Source: Leeuwenhoekiella palythoae
Lineage (GTDB): Bacteria > Bacteroidota > Bacteroidia > Flavobacteriales > Flavobacteriaceae
DNA: 64,000 bases
NCBI RefSeq assembly: GCF_900130045.1
Contig: NZ_FQXT01000003.1
Span: 730,560-794,559 of the forward strand
Direction: 5' to 3'
Positions within the stretch are counted from its first letter, which is position 1; each line of letters opens with the position of its first letter. The notes under the pieces were generated by a model that saw only the letters and a program-made list of their open reading frames with translations, did no database searches and was not told the origin of the DNA. The translations under genes were made by a program, and so were the position numbers. This document shows, one piece after another, positions 28,675-39,674 of the stretch.

Positions 28675-29733
28675 TTACTGAAGTATGGGTGAAAAGGTTT
28701 CTAGACTTACACCACGATTACGCATAACAAGGGTGTCTTTTGTTGAAACTGATAGTTCTTCGGTTTCAACTTCATAAGTGAGGTATAACGCATCTCGGTC
28801 TTGAGAACCCCAGCTATTTTTCTCTCCATCCTTTATAAAACTTCCACTACCTGATATGCTGTATTCCGTTGGATTTGGAGAACTAATTGTAGCAGTACCA
28901 TCGTCTTGAAGAGTTACCAATAAACTAATTCCTAAATCAACCCCCTCCTTATTCTGAATTCCTGTGTCAAAACTGATTTGATACCTTGATTTAGAATCTA
29001 GCATTACCACTTCATCATCAATGACATTGCTTTCGCGTCTTATAATTGTCTGATCGGCTTCAGAATTACCATTTCTACCAGTTATTATATCTTGGCCTCT
29101 TCTCAAATAATATCCTTCCCAAGGATTGATATATTTAATAGCATAAAATATAAAGTCTTTAGGTTGTACTGCCCAATCCAGAGCATTACCACGTCTTGGA
29201 TCTGTCACCTGAGCCTCACCTGACAAAATAGAATCTACTGGAGTGGCGCTCAACATTCGAATTGGAATCACATAGTTACGCTCTAATGCTTTTGGATCAT
29301 TAAAAAAGGAATCTGTAAGCTGTACCTCTACTCCTCCTGATAATTCACCAGCAGGAATGACAATCTTATCTGTTGCGAGACTATAATGTGTAGTAGGTAA
29401 AGGAAGTATCGGGTTTTCGCCTTCTCCAAACAAAAATCCTTCTACAAGAGAGTTATCAACTTGAAAACCTATGGCTATATCGTTTTGATTCTCATAGACC
29501 CCTCCGACAGTTGCACGAATTTCACACTTCCCTTGATTGTCTAAGGTTGTATCGAAAATATCTTCCCCTAGAGTAATCGTTCTCACGGGATATTGATAGG
29601 CAAAATAAACAGCTTGATATTCATAATCTGGGAATTCCCATTCCCCATTTTCACAAGAACTGTAACAACAGATTAAAAGTATCAGGAGTAAATTAAAATA
29701 TATTCTCATAATAGTATGTTTATAGGTTTGCAT
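28675..29733 (-). CDS. putative surface glycan-binding lipoprotein (xusE position; DUF1735/DUF5627-like)
   Basis: 352-residue lipoprotein with a lipobox at CYSSC. It has no catalytic motifs. The N-terminal half looks like the DUF1735 beta-sandwich (TLGEDIFDTTLDNQG, then IPAGELSGGVEVQLTDSFF), and the C-terminal half (about 190-350) resembles DUF5627. It occupies the place of xusE, between the second SusD and the xyn10 gene. Proteins there are surface glycan-binding proteins that hold xylan near the SusC/D complex (family knowledge and position). The ATG at 29733 touches the SusD stop; an in-frame ATG at 29709 gives a shorter, equally good signal peptide. Confidence 0.78.
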   Translation of the reverse strand: MQTYKHTIMRIYFNLLLILLICCYSSCENGEWEFPDYEYQAVYFAYQYPVRTITLGEDIFDTTLDNQGKCEIRATVGGVYENQNDIAIGFQVDNSLVEGFLFGEGENPILPLPTTHYSLATDKIVIPAGELSGGVEVQLTDSFFNDPKALERNYVIPIRMLSATPVDSILSGEAQVTDPRRGNALDWAVQPKDFIFYAIKYINPWEGYYLRRGQDIITGRNGNSEADQTIIRRESNVIDDEVVMLDSKSRYQISFDTGIQNKEGVDLGISLLVTLQDDGTATISSPNPTEYSISGSGSFIKDGEKNSWGSQDRDALYLTYEVETEELSVSTKDTLVMRNRGVSLETFSPILQ

Positions 29734-31476
29734 TTACCAACCTTCGTTTTGTTGTAAGGCTTCAAATTTTAAAAGTTCACTATACGGCACAGGACCATAT
29801 TGCATATAGTCTTGATATGCTCTATTCTCAACATTTATATAATCAAAATTGTTATCTTCTATTGACACCCCCATTGCTGTTTGACTGAGGTTTAAATTCC
29901 ATCTTCTCAAATCCCAGAAACGAAATCCTTCAAAACAGAGTTCCAAGCGTCTTTCATTTCGGATAAGTTCCCGCATAGCCACTTTATCAGAACCTATTGA
30001 TTCTAAATAAAGATCAGGCTGCGATATTCCAGCGCGTTGTCGCAGTTCAGCAATTACATCATAAGCTGAGAAATCCTGAGTGCCCGTACCTCTTGGACCC
30101 CAAGCCTCATTTGCTGCTTCTGCGTATATCAAATACAATTCTGTATACCGGATGCGTGGTTTATAATGCAATTGAGTATTGGTAGTAACGGGATCAAGAT
30201 TTACATCTTGACGCAGCAATTTTTTCATATAGTATCCTGTTCTAGTAGAGGTAGCTTCGCGATTAATGGCATCGATAGAGTTACCATCTGCAGCAGTAGT
30301 AATGGTTGCATTATTTACCCCAGCAGTACCCTGGTTAACTAATATGTAGGTACGCAAACGCGGATCTCTATTTTCATAGGGGGCATTCGGATCAAAATTA
30401 CTTAGAGGATTAGAAATAGGATAACCATTAGAATCTGGAAAGGCATCGACTAAATTTTGGGTTGGATTTAAACGCCCCGCTCCATTAAGGGAAGGTGGAA
30501 AATGATCCATTTCAAGATTATTACTTTGTCCTACATCACCTCTCCATAAAATTTCAGGAGGATTTGACCCCCCACCCAATTGATTGATTTGTGAAGCATT
30601 GGTATACCAAGTATGTCCATTGGGTGCTATTCCTGATATTCCGCCATTTAAAGAAACTACTTCACCTGCATAGTTTGCCGCTTGCTCCCACGATATACCG
30701 CTGTAAGCTCCAAAAGCGGGACTTGCTGCTAATAATGCTGCTTGTGCTTTCAGTGCTTTTACTATTCTTCCACTCATACGTTGTCTCCCTCGTTCGCCAA
30801 AAACACGGTTGTAATCATTGATATTATCAATACCACTTGGCAGTAGACTGGGATCATTTATATCTTCAAAATCAAGTGCTAACATTTCATCGGCACGTTC
30901 TAAATCACTGAGAAGTTGAATCATACAGTTTCTAAAAGTTGATCTTGGAATATTAAAATCAGATTCCGGATCTTCTGGGTCTAATATTATGGGCACTCCT
31001 AATAACTCACCTTCTGCAAGACCAGCGTGCGCCTGTAATAAATAGTACATATGGAGCCCTCTAAGACCATAAGCTTCTCCTTTAAGTCTTCTATTGTACA
31101 ATACATTGATATCGTTATCAGTTGACCATTCCACATTATCTGCTTCAGATAAAAAGATGTTCAAATATTGAATGGCTGATCTTGAGCCCTGCCACTGTGT
31201 AAATGGATTAAAATTCGATGCCCATTGTCCTGTAGCTGCTTGTCGAAAATCATTAGTAATGTCATTAGAAACTGCATCATCGGTTGCGACGTCATTGAAT
31301 GACCAGTTCATAGTTGGAATGCGGATATAACCATTAAGCAATAGGCCTTCAGCATAAGTTGCTTCGCCATAGGCATCTTCTAAACCACGATTATTTTCAA
31401 TTGCTGGTTCAAAGAGGTCGTCGCAACTTGTAGCTATACAAGCTACAATTAAGAGCAATAGTATTTTGGTATTCAT
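29734..31476 (-). CDS. SusD/RagB-like lipoprotein (xusD position)
   Basis: Outer-membrane lipoprotein of 580 residues that caps the SusC pore and binds glycans. Signal and lipobox MNTKILLLLIVACIATSC (C18). The TPR-like SusD fold is visible from RGLHMYYLLQAHAG, the FNIPRSTFRNC region, and the C-terminal RNERRLELCFEGFRFWDLRRW hallmark. It is followed directly by the xusE-like gene and preceded 23 nt upstream by its SusC partner. Substrate by context is xylan oligosaccharide. Belongs to the second of two SusCD pairs in this operon. Confidence 0.95.
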   Translation of the reverse strand: MNTKILLLLIVACIATSCDDLFEPAIENNRGLEDAYGEATYAEGLLLNGYIRIPTMNWSFNDVATDDAVSNDITNDFRQAATGQWASNFNPFTQWQGSRSAIQYLNIFLSEADNVEWSTDNDINVLYNRRLKGEAYGLRGLHMYYLLQAHAGLAEGELLGVPIILDPEDPESDFNIPRSTFRNCMIQLLSDLERADEMLALDFEDINDPSLLPSGIDNINDYNRVFGERGRQRMSGRIVKALKAQAALLAASPAFGAYSGISWEQAANYAGEVVSLNGGISGIAPNGHTWYTNASQINQLGGGSNPPEILWRGDVGQSNNLEMDHFPPSLNGAGRLNPTQNLVDAFPDSNGYPISNPLSNFDPNAPYENRDPRLRTYILVNQGTAGVNNATITTAADGNSIDAINREATSTRTGYYMKKLLRQDVNLDPVTTNTQLHYKPRIRYTELYLIYAEAANEAWGPRGTGTQDFSAYDVIAELRQRAGISQPDLYLESIGSDKVAMRELIRNERRLELCFEGFRFWDLRRWNLNLSQTAMGVSIEDNNFDYINVENRAYQDYMQYGPVPYSELLKFEALQQNEGW

Positions 31477-31499
31477 AAGTATTGAATCTTATTTATTTA

Positions 31500-34400
31500 T
31501 TAAAAAAGAGCCTTTAAACCCAAATTATAAAAGCGCGTTTGGGGAGCTCCTCCTATATTTAATTCTAATAATTCACGTTCAGGAGAAATGGTCAATAGAT
31601 TAGCTCCACTGATGTATATATTCAAGTTTTTGAATAGAGAATCTCCTAATACATTTTGAGGCAATTCATAACTCAATTGTATCTTAGCCAGGTCAATCCG
31701 ATCCGTTTTATAGATCCAATAATCAGAGGATCTATAATTATTAGCACTATTTTGGGTAGTTAATCTTGGAAAAGTGGCTGTATCAGCAGTTTCAGGAGTC
31801 CAGCGATCTCTGGTTATAATTGAATATTTGTCTTCACCGTCTATCCAAAAGTAAGAACTGTTTTTCATGGCATACGCTCCTGTCTGCCCTGTAGCAAGTG
31901 CAAATAGCGTTAAATTTTTCCAGGTTGCACTTAAATGAATTCCAGCAGAAAGTGGGGCACCATTCCATCCCGCTTTGCCCAAGTAAACTTCATCTTGAGC
32001 ATTAATAACTCCGTCATTATTTTGATCGATATATTTTATATCTCCTGGAGCAACATTCCCCAAAGCATCTTGACTTGGTGCATTTGCGATCTCTTCCTCA
32101 TTATCAAAAAGTCCATCGCTGCGTAATCCCCATAATCCATCTAGAGGTAAACCTTCTCTATATTGATAGGCATCTTCAAACATTTCGGCGCGTTTAGAGG
32201 CTTGGGTATCATAATAAATACCAGCTACACCTAAAGACCAATTTACACTACCGGATCGATGATGGTAGGTAAAGTCAAAATCAAAACCTACACGATCATC
32301 GTTCTCATAATTGATGTAAGGAATGAACGAGCTATTGGGGTAAAAATTCTGAAAGTAGTTTGGATATAATATAGAGGCTTGAATAATATTGCCTTTCATT
32401 CGATTTCTAAAAAAAGCTGTTTGAAAATCAAATGATTTTTCAAAAAGTGATCCTTTGAGTTCCACATTGAATTCTTTACGTTTTGCAAAGGTTAGCCCTT
32501 TGTTTCCACCTTGTCTTGAATCTGTGGTTCTAGTTAGTGCTCCATCCCGCCAACTGTACCAGGCGCCATCAGTTTGAGTATAAACATTCTCATATAGGTA
32601 ATAATCATTAATTCCTAAATCAGTACTTACAATACCTGCTGTTACTGACAATTGTAAATCATCAATAAGTGTTGAGTTTTCTAGAAATGGTTCCTTATCT
32701 ATTTTCCAAGCTAAAGTGGCAGTAGGTGAATACCCGGTACGGTTACCTTTTGCCAATCGCGCTGAATGTATTGCCGCTTCATTAAACAGGAGGTAATATT
32801 TATTTTTATAATCATATGCTAATTGTAGTCCAAGATTGACATTGCTAATTCTATGATAAGCGCCGGATTGTGTTTGTTGCCATCCTCCTGCAACAAGCAT
32901 CGCAGAAAAGTGTTGGTTCTGATCGATATCAGCAGAATAATTTAACTGGCTTGAAAAAGCGATGGTTTGCTGATAGGCACTATTATTAATATTTTGAATC
33001 CCATCTGTTGCATCTTGTCCGTATTTTGTCAGTCCACCAATTTCGTCAACCCCATTCATTGTATTCCAACTGGCCTGATAAACTGCATATTGATTATTAT
33101 AAGATTGATTGTAAGAAGTCGCATAATCTACACCGAACATGGTTCTAAATGTTAAGCCTTTCAAGGCTCGATTAAGATCTGCATCAATTGCGGTGTTGAA
33201 TTGAAATTCACGACTGGTGTAGGTGTTATATCCTCCTGCATAAATCGATGCAAAGGCATTGGTCTGATCCAGTTGTGTACCCCCTAATAAAAAGCGTCCA
33301 TCGATGAGGTTGGAACTATTATCGACTAATAGTTGTGCAGCTTGATTATCAGCTGGAATACGATCAACAGGAATCAAAGGAGCGAATCGATTAGGTCTAA
33401 CGGTGGCTGCACTCTCCCAGTAGTTAGCATTGACTCCCCTACCGCTATAATAGATTGCATTGGCTCCAAGAGAAGCTTTGATCCAATCATTGATTTTTAA
33501 ATCAACGTTCCCTCTTACATTAAAGCGTTCCGTTTTATTCTGACGTGCCTGTCCAAAATTCACAAAATCACCAATTCTTAAAAAACCTATATCTGTGTAA
33601 TATTTGGCAGATTCATTCCCTCCAGAGATTTGTAGTGTAGCATCATAACGTTGATTTACCTTTTTCAAATACGCATCACTATAGTAATTTACATTAGGAT
33701 ACCTGTAAGAATTAGTGTTTGAACCGTAGTTATAAATTGTCTCATCACTATAAAGTTGTGCTAAACCATCATTGGCTCTGGCCTCATTATACAAGGTCAT
33801 ATATTCTGCAGAACCTAAATATTTTGGATAACGCTTAGGAACAAATAATCCTGCATTAACGCGCACATCAATTCGTTGTTTACCTATTTGCCCCCTTTTG
33901 GTCGTTATATTAATTACTCCTTGTGCTGCTCTACTTCCATAAAGTGAAACTGCAGAAACACCTTTCAAAAATGAGATCTGTTCAATTTCTATAGGCAAGG
34001 CACTGTTAGCGGATCTGGGAACACCGTCGACTAAAACGAGATAATTACTCATCCCCCAAATATTTCCTCCATTGAAACCTCCTATAAAACCATTTAGATT
34101 CTCTAGGCTGTAGGTAGTATAATTTTTTTCAATTAACTGTTCTAAATTTATATGCGAGATTCCTCCTGCTATCAGTTCATCTTTATCCACTTCGCGATAA
34201 GCTACTTGAACTTTAGAATCCAGATTGGAAATAAGAATCACATCTTCTTGATCTTCTAAGCCACTTAAGGTGACTTCTTGATATCCTGTTGCTGATATTT
34301 CTAAAACGGAAGTATCGTTCATTTGAATGCTAAAGCGCCCCTCTTCATCAGTTACTGAGAATAGCTCCGTATCATCTACTTCAACAAGTGCATCTTGAAT

Positions 34401-34526
34401 AGGTGTTCCTTGATCATTCAATACTCTTGCTTCAACCAACACGCTGTTAGTTGATTGAGCAGTAAGTGTCAAGCAGGATAGAATAGCTAAAGCCAACAAT
34501 ACTATATTGGATTGTGCGTATTTCAT
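31500..34526 (-). CDS. SusC/RagA-like TonB-dependent transporter (xusC position)
   Basis: Outer-membrane importer of 1008 residues. Signal peptide (about 1-23, ending TLTAQ), carboxypeptidase-regulatory-like domain (about 28-95), plug (about 100-215, with LNGFIGGFNGGNIWG and SLYGSRAAQGVINITTKRG), then a 22-strand-type barrel ending ...FYNLGLKALF. The plug lacks the common LxDVVVVGYG segment and is divergent from the SusC at 36480, so the two pairs are not recent copies. Works with the SusD at 29734. The tandem SusCD arrangement fits xylan loci of gut and rumen Bacteroidetes, where the pairs probably take up different oligosaccharides. Confidence 0.95.
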   Translation of the reverse strand: MKYAQSNIVLLALAILSCLTLTAQSTNSVLVEARVLNDQGTPIQDALVEVDDTELFSVTDEEGRFSIQMNDTSVLEISATGYQEVTLSGLEDQEDVILISNLDSKVQVAYREVDKDELIAGGISHINLEQLIEKNYTTYSLENLNGFIGGFNGGNIWGMSNYLVLVDGVPRSANSALPIEIEQISFLKGVSAVSLYGSRAAQGVINITTKRGQIGKQRIDVRVNAGLFVPKRYPKYLGSAEYMTLYNEARANDGLAQLYSDETIYNYGSNTNSYRYPNVNYYSDAYLKKVNQRYDATLQISGGNESAKYYTDIGFLRIGDFVNFGQARQNKTERFNVRGNVDLKINDWIKASLGANAIYYSGRGVNANYWESAATVRPNRFAPLIPVDRIPADNQAAQLLVDNSSNLIDGRFLLGGTQLDQTNAFASIYAGGYNTYTSREFQFNTAIDADLNRALKGLTFRTMFGVDYATSYNQSYNNQYAVYQASWNTMNGVDEIGGLTKYGQDATDGIQNINNSAYQQTIAFSSQLNYSADIDQNQHFSAMLVAGGWQQTQSGAYHRISNVNLGLQLAYDYKNKYYLLFNEAAIHSARLAKGNRTGYSPTATLAWKIDKEPFLENSTLIDDLQLSVTAGIVSTDLGINDYYLYENVYTQTDGAWYSWRDGALTRTTDSRQGGNKGLTFAKRKEFNVELKGSLFEKSFDFQTAFFRNRMKGNIIQASILYPNYFQNFYPNSSFIPYINYENDDRVGFDFDFTYHHRSGSVNWSLGVAGIYYDTQASKRAEMFEDAYQYREGLPLDGLWGLRSDGLFDNEEEIANAPSQDALGNVAPGDIKYIDQNNDGVINAQDEVYLGKAGWNGAPLSAGIHLSATWKNLTLFALATGQTGAYAMKNSSYFWIDGEDKYSIITRDRWTPETADTATFPRLTTQNSANNYRSSDYWIYKTDRIDLAKIQLSYELPQNVLGDSLFKNLNIYISGANLLTISPERELLELNIGGAPQTRFYNLGLKALF

Positions 34527-34575
34527 TTAGTTTTACTTTGATTATAATTGAATTTTAATAGGAGGCTAGCGTAAA

Positions 34576-36468
34576 TTACCAACCCGGATTTTGTGGAAAC
34601 TCCACATACATATTGGTATCCGCATTTTTCAATGGAAGCCAGTAATGTTTAGAAGAATAGTTCCGCTCTAATATCAGTTCCTCTCTAAGGTTAAGTACCC
34701 TATTTTCTGTGGGATCTTCAGTATTGAGTGTTCCGGAACGATCAAATTCCAATGAGGTTTTTAAGGTGTAAGGCTTTTCGATAAGCAACATCCATCTTCT
34801 AAGGTCATTGAAACGATGTCCTTCGAAAGATAATTCCACAGCACGTTCTCTGCGCAATTCACTCATAAAACCATCTATTGATGAAATATATCCACCTTCA
34901 CTCTCAGACAACTCTCCTGCACCGGCTCGATTACGGATGGTATTTACTGCATCAACTGCAGTTTTGGAAAAATTATTAGATTTCGCATTTGGACTTCCGT
35001 ATCCTTGTACAACAGCTTCGGCATACATCAAATAAACATCCGCTAAGCGCATCCAAGGCAAATGAAGATTAAGGTTATTCCCATAATTAAAGCCGTCATC
35101 ATATCTATTTGCTGTTATGGGAATAAATTTATAATTCAAAAATCCAGATCTACTTCCGGTGCTAACATCCCTGTAGCTACCTCCGGTGTACAGGTTTGCA
35201 AAGCGATGTTGTTCAACATCATCAGGCATAGCCCCCTGAACAACTTTGACCCCGTCAAAGATTATATCATGATAGAATCTTGGGTCTCTGTCTTTCCAAG
35301 GATATTCAGGATCATAGCCCGATATCGGATCTGGTTTGGTAATATCTGCTATAGGTAAGCCATTAGCCATTCCATAGTAACTAACGTAATTTGCAGTAGG
35401 CATAAAATTACTCCCATCCTGAATAATAGCTGGTTGGTATTGTTTACTTGTACCCCAGTTAGAGCCATTAGCTCCGTAGTAAGGACCTCTAAAGATTGCT
35501 TCGGATCCTCCAGGAATACGCCATCCTTGACCGGTTGTGTAAAAGTTTACGCTATAGTTTTCGAAGGCTACCAGCTCATAAGGTGCTGCTCCGCTTTCAC
35601 ACAAGTCCAGAAGCTCTCCAAAGGCAGCTGCAGCTTTTTTGGCATAATCAGCATTATAACTTTTAGAACCTGTAGATTCTAAATTCATCAGCGGGCTAGA
35701 TGCCCATAAATAATTTTTTCCAAGATATCCAAGAGCCATGATCTTATTGATACGAAGATCATTTTTTTCACGAGTTGCGGCTCCTGCTTGAGTATCATCC
35801 CAATCAATAGGAAGAAGGTTTGCAGCTTCTCTTAGATCTGCTCCAACTTTATCCGCACATTCGTGGTAGCTCAGTCGTGGTAATTCTAGGGGTTCGTCAC
35901 TTGGTAATACATAATCAATGTAGGGCATTCCTCCAAAATACTGTATCAACTGAAAATGAAACCAACCTCTAAAAAAGAGTAATTGACCTTTGATAAAATC
36001 TCTTTCCTGTGACGTTGCGTCAGTCATAAGCTCTAAATTTTCTAGACCTAAATTCACCTTACGCAGTCCATACCAAGCATTTTTCCATAAATCCTTCTGA
36101 AATCGATCATCATTTCTTGATGCATCTGCTTGATTCATCCAAGAGGCCCCCCAGCCGTCATATTCTGTTTGCCATCCCCAAAAGTTTCCATTATCAAATT
36201 TATGGATGACATGAAAATTCATATCTGCAGAAGTAATTTCATCATCTCCCCAATTCCAGGAATTGGTCCAGTAGGCGTTTGAAAAATCTGGTATACAATG
36301 GTACAGTTCTTCAGTAAACCCTTGAAAATTGGTGAAATTTTTAAATGCTTCTTCTTCTGAAATTATTGAAGCGGGTTCTTTATCGAGGTAGTCTTCACAA
36401 GAACAAAGACTTAAAACCGCAACAATCATTATTAGTATTCGCATAATTCCGTGGGTATTTATATTCAT
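34576..36468 (-). CDS. SusD/RagB-like lipoprotein (xusB position)
   Basis: Glycan-binding outer-membrane lipoprotein of 630 residues from the ATG at 36468. Lipobox CSC just after RILIMIVAVLSL, then EDYLDKEPASIISEEEAF, a typical SusD opening. KGQLLFFRGWFHFQLIQYFGG and the C-terminal RRERAVELSFEGHRFNDLRRW complete the signature. A longer reading from 36546 would overlap the SusC gene and put 26 unlikely residues before the signal peptide, and a shorter one could start at 36444. The stop-to-start gap from the SusC is 11 nt. Partner of the SusC at 36480; substrate by context is glucuronoxylan or arabinoxylan oligosaccharide. Confidence 0.94.
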   Translation of the reverse strand: MNINTHGIMRILIMIVAVLSLCSCEDYLDKEPASIISEEEAFKNFTNFQGFTEELYHCIPDFSNAYWTNSWNWGDDEITSADMNFHVIHKFDNGNFWGWQTEYDGWGASWMNQADASRNDDRFQKDLWKNAWYGLRKVNLGLENLELMTDATSQERDFIKGQLLFFRGWFHFQLIQYFGGMPYIDYVLPSDEPLELPRLSYHECADKVGADLREAANLLPIDWDDTQAGAATREKNDLRINKIMALGYLGKNYLWASSPLMNLESTGSKSYNADYAKKAAAAFGELLDLCESGAAPYELVAFENYSVNFYTTGQGWRIPGGSEAIFRGPYYGANGSNWGTSKQYQPAIIQDGSNFMPTANYVSYYGMANGLPIADITKPDPISGYDPEYPWKDRDPRFYHDIIFDGVKVVQGAMPDDVEQHRFANLYTGGSYRDVSTGSRSGFLNYKFIPITANRYDDGFNYGNNLNLHLPWMRLADVYLMYAEAVVQGYGSPNAKSNNFSKTAVDAVNTIRNRAGAGELSESEGGYISSIDGFMSELRRERAVELSFEGHRFNDLRRWMLLIEKPYTLKTSLEFDRSGTLNTEDPTENRVLNLREELILERNYSSKHYWLPLKNADTNMYVEFPQNPGW

Positions 36469-36479
36469 AGCAATAATTT

Positions 36480-39400
36480 TTAAAAGGTAATATTCAGTCC
36501 TAAATTGAATCGTTTTAAGGTTGGATAAGCCCCCTGAGATGCCCATCCGGTACCCGCAAAATTGGACTCTCTATCATCTGGCATTTTAGTCCATACATAG
36601 AGATTATTTCCATTAACAAATAGGCGTAAGCTTTCAAACCCTAAACCTTTAAGAAGTTTTGAGTTTTCATCCAAGGTGTAGGCAATCTCTGCATTTTTTA
36701 GTCTGACATAAGATCCGTCATAAAAGAATCGAGAACCGTCACTAGCTCCATTAGGCGTTGACACGTATCTTGGAACAGGAGCATCTGCGTTGGTATTATT
36801 TAAATTCCAATAACTACCTTCATCATATACAATATTGTTTTGATTTCCGAAGCTGTTAAATACGACTTGGCGGGTAACATTATTTACTCCGAAAAACTGT
36901 ACAAATCCACTTAGGCCCTTCCACTGGAATCCTACTGTAGCGTTGTAAGTATTTTGTGGTGCTCCTGAGAATCCATAAGGTATATTGTCAAATCCATCGA
37001 TAACTCCGTCAGCATTGAAATCTATAATTTGATAACCTCCGGGTAATTTTTGAGCATCATCGGTGTTAAATTGGGTAGTAGCATATAGCTCATCCCAAGT
37101 ATTATAAAACCCATTATCAACGTAGGAATAGGCCTGCCCTATGGCTTTATTATTATTTTTCTGATATTCTGGTAAGAGTTGCGGGTTATCTCCTTCTATA
37201 ACTTTATTTTCCGCATGAGTCATATTCAGTTCTGCCCATAGTCTCCAATCCGTTCCGAAATCCTGTTTTAAATTGAGAACAATTTCATATCCTTTATTTT
37301 CAACTTCTCCAAGATTTGCAACTGGCGCGGTAGTTCCATAATACTCGGGAATAGCCCGCTGGTCACCAGATATTAATACATCGACACGCTGATCTCTAAA
37401 AAGATCAAAACTTCCACTTATTTTTCCGTTCAAAAACCCAAAATCAAGACCAATATTTGATTTCTTTACTTTTTCCCAACTGATCTCTGGATTTCCCACT
37501 GCTGATTCTACATACCATACATATGGACTTGCTTCTGCCTGTTCTCCTGTCACTCCCAATCGAGATTGTCCTCCATAAGACCACTGGGTGAGATATAAAT
37601 ACCTTCCATTTATATTATCATCTCCAATCTCTCCATAAGAGGCTCTTAGTTTTAAATTATTAACAAAGTTTATATCCTCCATAAATGCTTCGTTAGATAT
37701 ATTCCATCCGAGACCACCAGATTGAAAAAAGGCAAAACGATTCCCTGCAGCAAAACGTTCAGATCCATTATAGGCTCCATTATATTCTAAGAGATATCTA
37801 TTGTCATAGCCATATGTTGCTCTGAACACCCAATCTTCTCGATAAAATGGCAATACACTACCAGTTGCAAACTCATTTCTATTAAACAATCCCATAGCGG
37901 TGATATCGTGCTTCTGTGCTATATTCTTGGTGTAATTCAACTGTGTTTGATAGAACAATCTGCGATAGGCTGCGCCATTGTTTACAGCCCCGTCTTGAGC
38001 AGACCACTTCACCCCCTGTTGATAATCAAATCCAGTGTTAGCATCATAAGTTTGTCTGTACGTTACAATCCCTGTATCAGGATCAATGTACTTTTCCTGC
38101 GGATCATTATATAGGTCATTGATCCCTCTATTGGCTTCAACAAACGTGTTATCTAAAGCTATAGTCCCATTAAAACTCAACCCATCAATAAGCATATCCA
38201 AATCTTGTTCAAGAGTAAAATTGGTTTGCAATTGTGTATTCGTCAAATATTGCACTCCACTGATCGCCAAGTTTCTAATAGCATTACCTTGACCTCCGCC
38301 TGAAGGCGCATTGTAGCCCCAAGATCCATCTGAATATTGTGGTAAATAAATATCTGGCGGAGTTGTATAGGCGGCTATCCAATACACATAATCACCACCA
38401 CCGAAATTCCAAGGAGTTTTACGTACTCCGTAAGATCCAGATAATCCAACTTTAAGTGTTGTGGTATTGGTTAATTGAAAATCTAAATTCGTGCGCACGT
38501 TGAGCCTGTTAAAGCCAAAACCAGGTTGATACCCCCTTCCATTGTCATATTCTCTAATCAAGTCTCCTTCATATTGAAAATCTGCGCCTGCAAAATATTT
38601 TACAAAATCAGAGCCTCCACTGATATTTAGATTGGCATTATAGGACGGGGCAAAATCTCTAAATAAAGCTTTATCCCAATCAACATTTGGATAACGTTCA
38701 CTTTCCTCTAGGTTTGCAGGAAATCGATACTTGTCAATAATATTTTGAGGTTGATAAAAGCCCCAGGATTCTGGTCTAAGAGACAATTCATTTTCAATAG
38801 CCTGATTACGTACTAAAAAGGTATCGTATGCATCCTTTTTCCCCGGAAGTTTAGAGGCTGTTTTTACTGAAGAATTGAGACGTGCCCGAATAACAGCTTT
38901 TCCAGATTTTCCTCTTTTAGTAGTAATTAATATGACACCGTTTGCGCCTCGCACACCGTATACAGCTGTAGCAGACGCATCTTTCAAAACCGAAATGGAC
39001 TCTACTGAACTTATTGCCACGGTATTCATGGGACGTTCGATTCCATCCACAAGCACTAAAGGACTAGAATCATTCCAAGTACTTTGTCCTCTGATATAAA
39101 TTCTTGGGTCTTCAGCTCCGGGAAGGCCTGTACTGGCAGTTGTGATAACCCCTGGCACATTCCCTGCTAAAGCAGAGCCAACATTGGGTACATTTCCTGC
39201 ACGCTCTAAATCCTCACCGCTTGCCTGAGCTATTGCAGCTACTACACTTTCTTTTTTCTGTTGACCATAACCAATTACAACAACTTCCTCCAATGAGGTT
39301 TCATCAGTCTTCAATTGAATGGTAAAAGATGTATTGGTACCAACACGTCGCTCAATAGTTTGAAATCCTACGAAACTAAAAACCAATACGCTTTCTGATG

Positions 39401-39674
39401 AAGGTACATTTAAAGTAAAATTACCATCGAAATCTGTTACGGTTCCCATCCCAGACACTCCTTTTACCAATACATTTACTCCTGGAATTGGCAAACCATC
39501 AGTTTCAGATAACACGGTTCCAGAAATGGTAGTTTGTTGTTGAATTGAATATTCTAAAGGGTTTAATAGAGTAGATTCCTTCCCTAATAGAGGACCAGAA
39601 ATGATTATTTGAGATATTACTCCAAATAATGCACTTTTAAACGCATAGTCACTTTTTGAGAATTTTATTTTCAT
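36480..39674 (-). CDS. SusC/RagA-like TonB-dependent transporter (xusA position)
   Basis: First gene of the xylan uptake operon; 1064 residues. A long signal region (MKIKFSKSDYAFKSALFG...), carboxypeptidase-regulatory-like domain with ISGTVLSETDGLPIPGVNV and TDFDGNFTLNV (about 50-125), the EEVVVIGYGQQKKESV segment, plug with IYIRGQSTW and LKDASATAVYGVRGANG, then barrel ending FNLGLNITF. Imports xylan oligosaccharides through the outer membrane using TonB energy. The upstream region 39675-40120 contains candidate control elements: a -7-like box at 39867 and an 11-bp inverted repeat at 39923-39962. The HTCS at 14080 is the expected activator. Confidence 0.95.
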   Translation of the reverse strand: MKIKFSKSDYAFKSALFGVISQIIISGPLLGKESTLLNPLEYSIQQQTTISGTVLSETDGLPIPGVNVLVKGVSGMGTVTDFDGNFTLNVPSSESVLVFSFVGFQTIERRVGTNTSFTIQLKTDETSLEEVVVIGYGQQKKESVVAAIAQASGEDLERAGNVPNVGSALAGNVPGVITTASTGLPGAEDPRIYIRGQSTWNDSSPLVLVDGIERPMNTVAISSVESISVLKDASATAVYGVRGANGVILITTKRGKSGKAVIRARLNSSVKTASKLPGKKDAYDTFLVRNQAIENELSLRPESWGFYQPQNIIDKYRFPANLEESERYPNVDWDKALFRDFAPSYNANLNISGGSDFVKYFAGADFQYEGDLIREYDNGRGYQPGFGFNRLNVRTNLDFQLTNTTTLKVGLSGSYGVRKTPWNFGGGDYVYWIAAYTTPPDIYLPQYSDGSWGYNAPSGGGQGNAIRNLAISGVQYLTNTQLQTNFTLEQDLDMLIDGLSFNGTIALDNTFVEANRGINDLYNDPQEKYIDPDTGIVTYRQTYDANTGFDYQQGVKWSAQDGAVNNGAAYRRLFYQTQLNYTKNIAQKHDITAMGLFNRNEFATGSVLPFYREDWVFRATYGYDNRYLLEYNGAYNGSERFAAGNRFAFFQSGGLGWNISNEAFMEDINFVNNLKLRASYGEIGDDNINGRYLYLTQWSYGGQSRLGVTGEQAEASPYVWYVESAVGNPEISWEKVKKSNIGLDFGFLNGKISGSFDLFRDQRVDVLISGDQRAIPEYYGTTAPVANLGEVENKGYEIVLNLKQDFGTDWRLWAELNMTHAENKVIEGDNPQLLPEYQKNNNKAIGQAYSYVDNGFYNTWDELYATTQFNTDDAQKLPGGYQIIDFNADGVIDGFDNIPYGFSGAPQNTYNATVGFQWKGLSGFVQFFGVNNVTRQVVFNSFGNQNNIVYDEGSYWNLNNTNADAPVPRYVSTPNGASDGSRFFYDGSYVRLKNAEIAYTLDENSKLLKGLGFESLRLFVNGNNLYVWTKMPDDRESNFAGTGWASQGAYPTLKRFNLGLNITF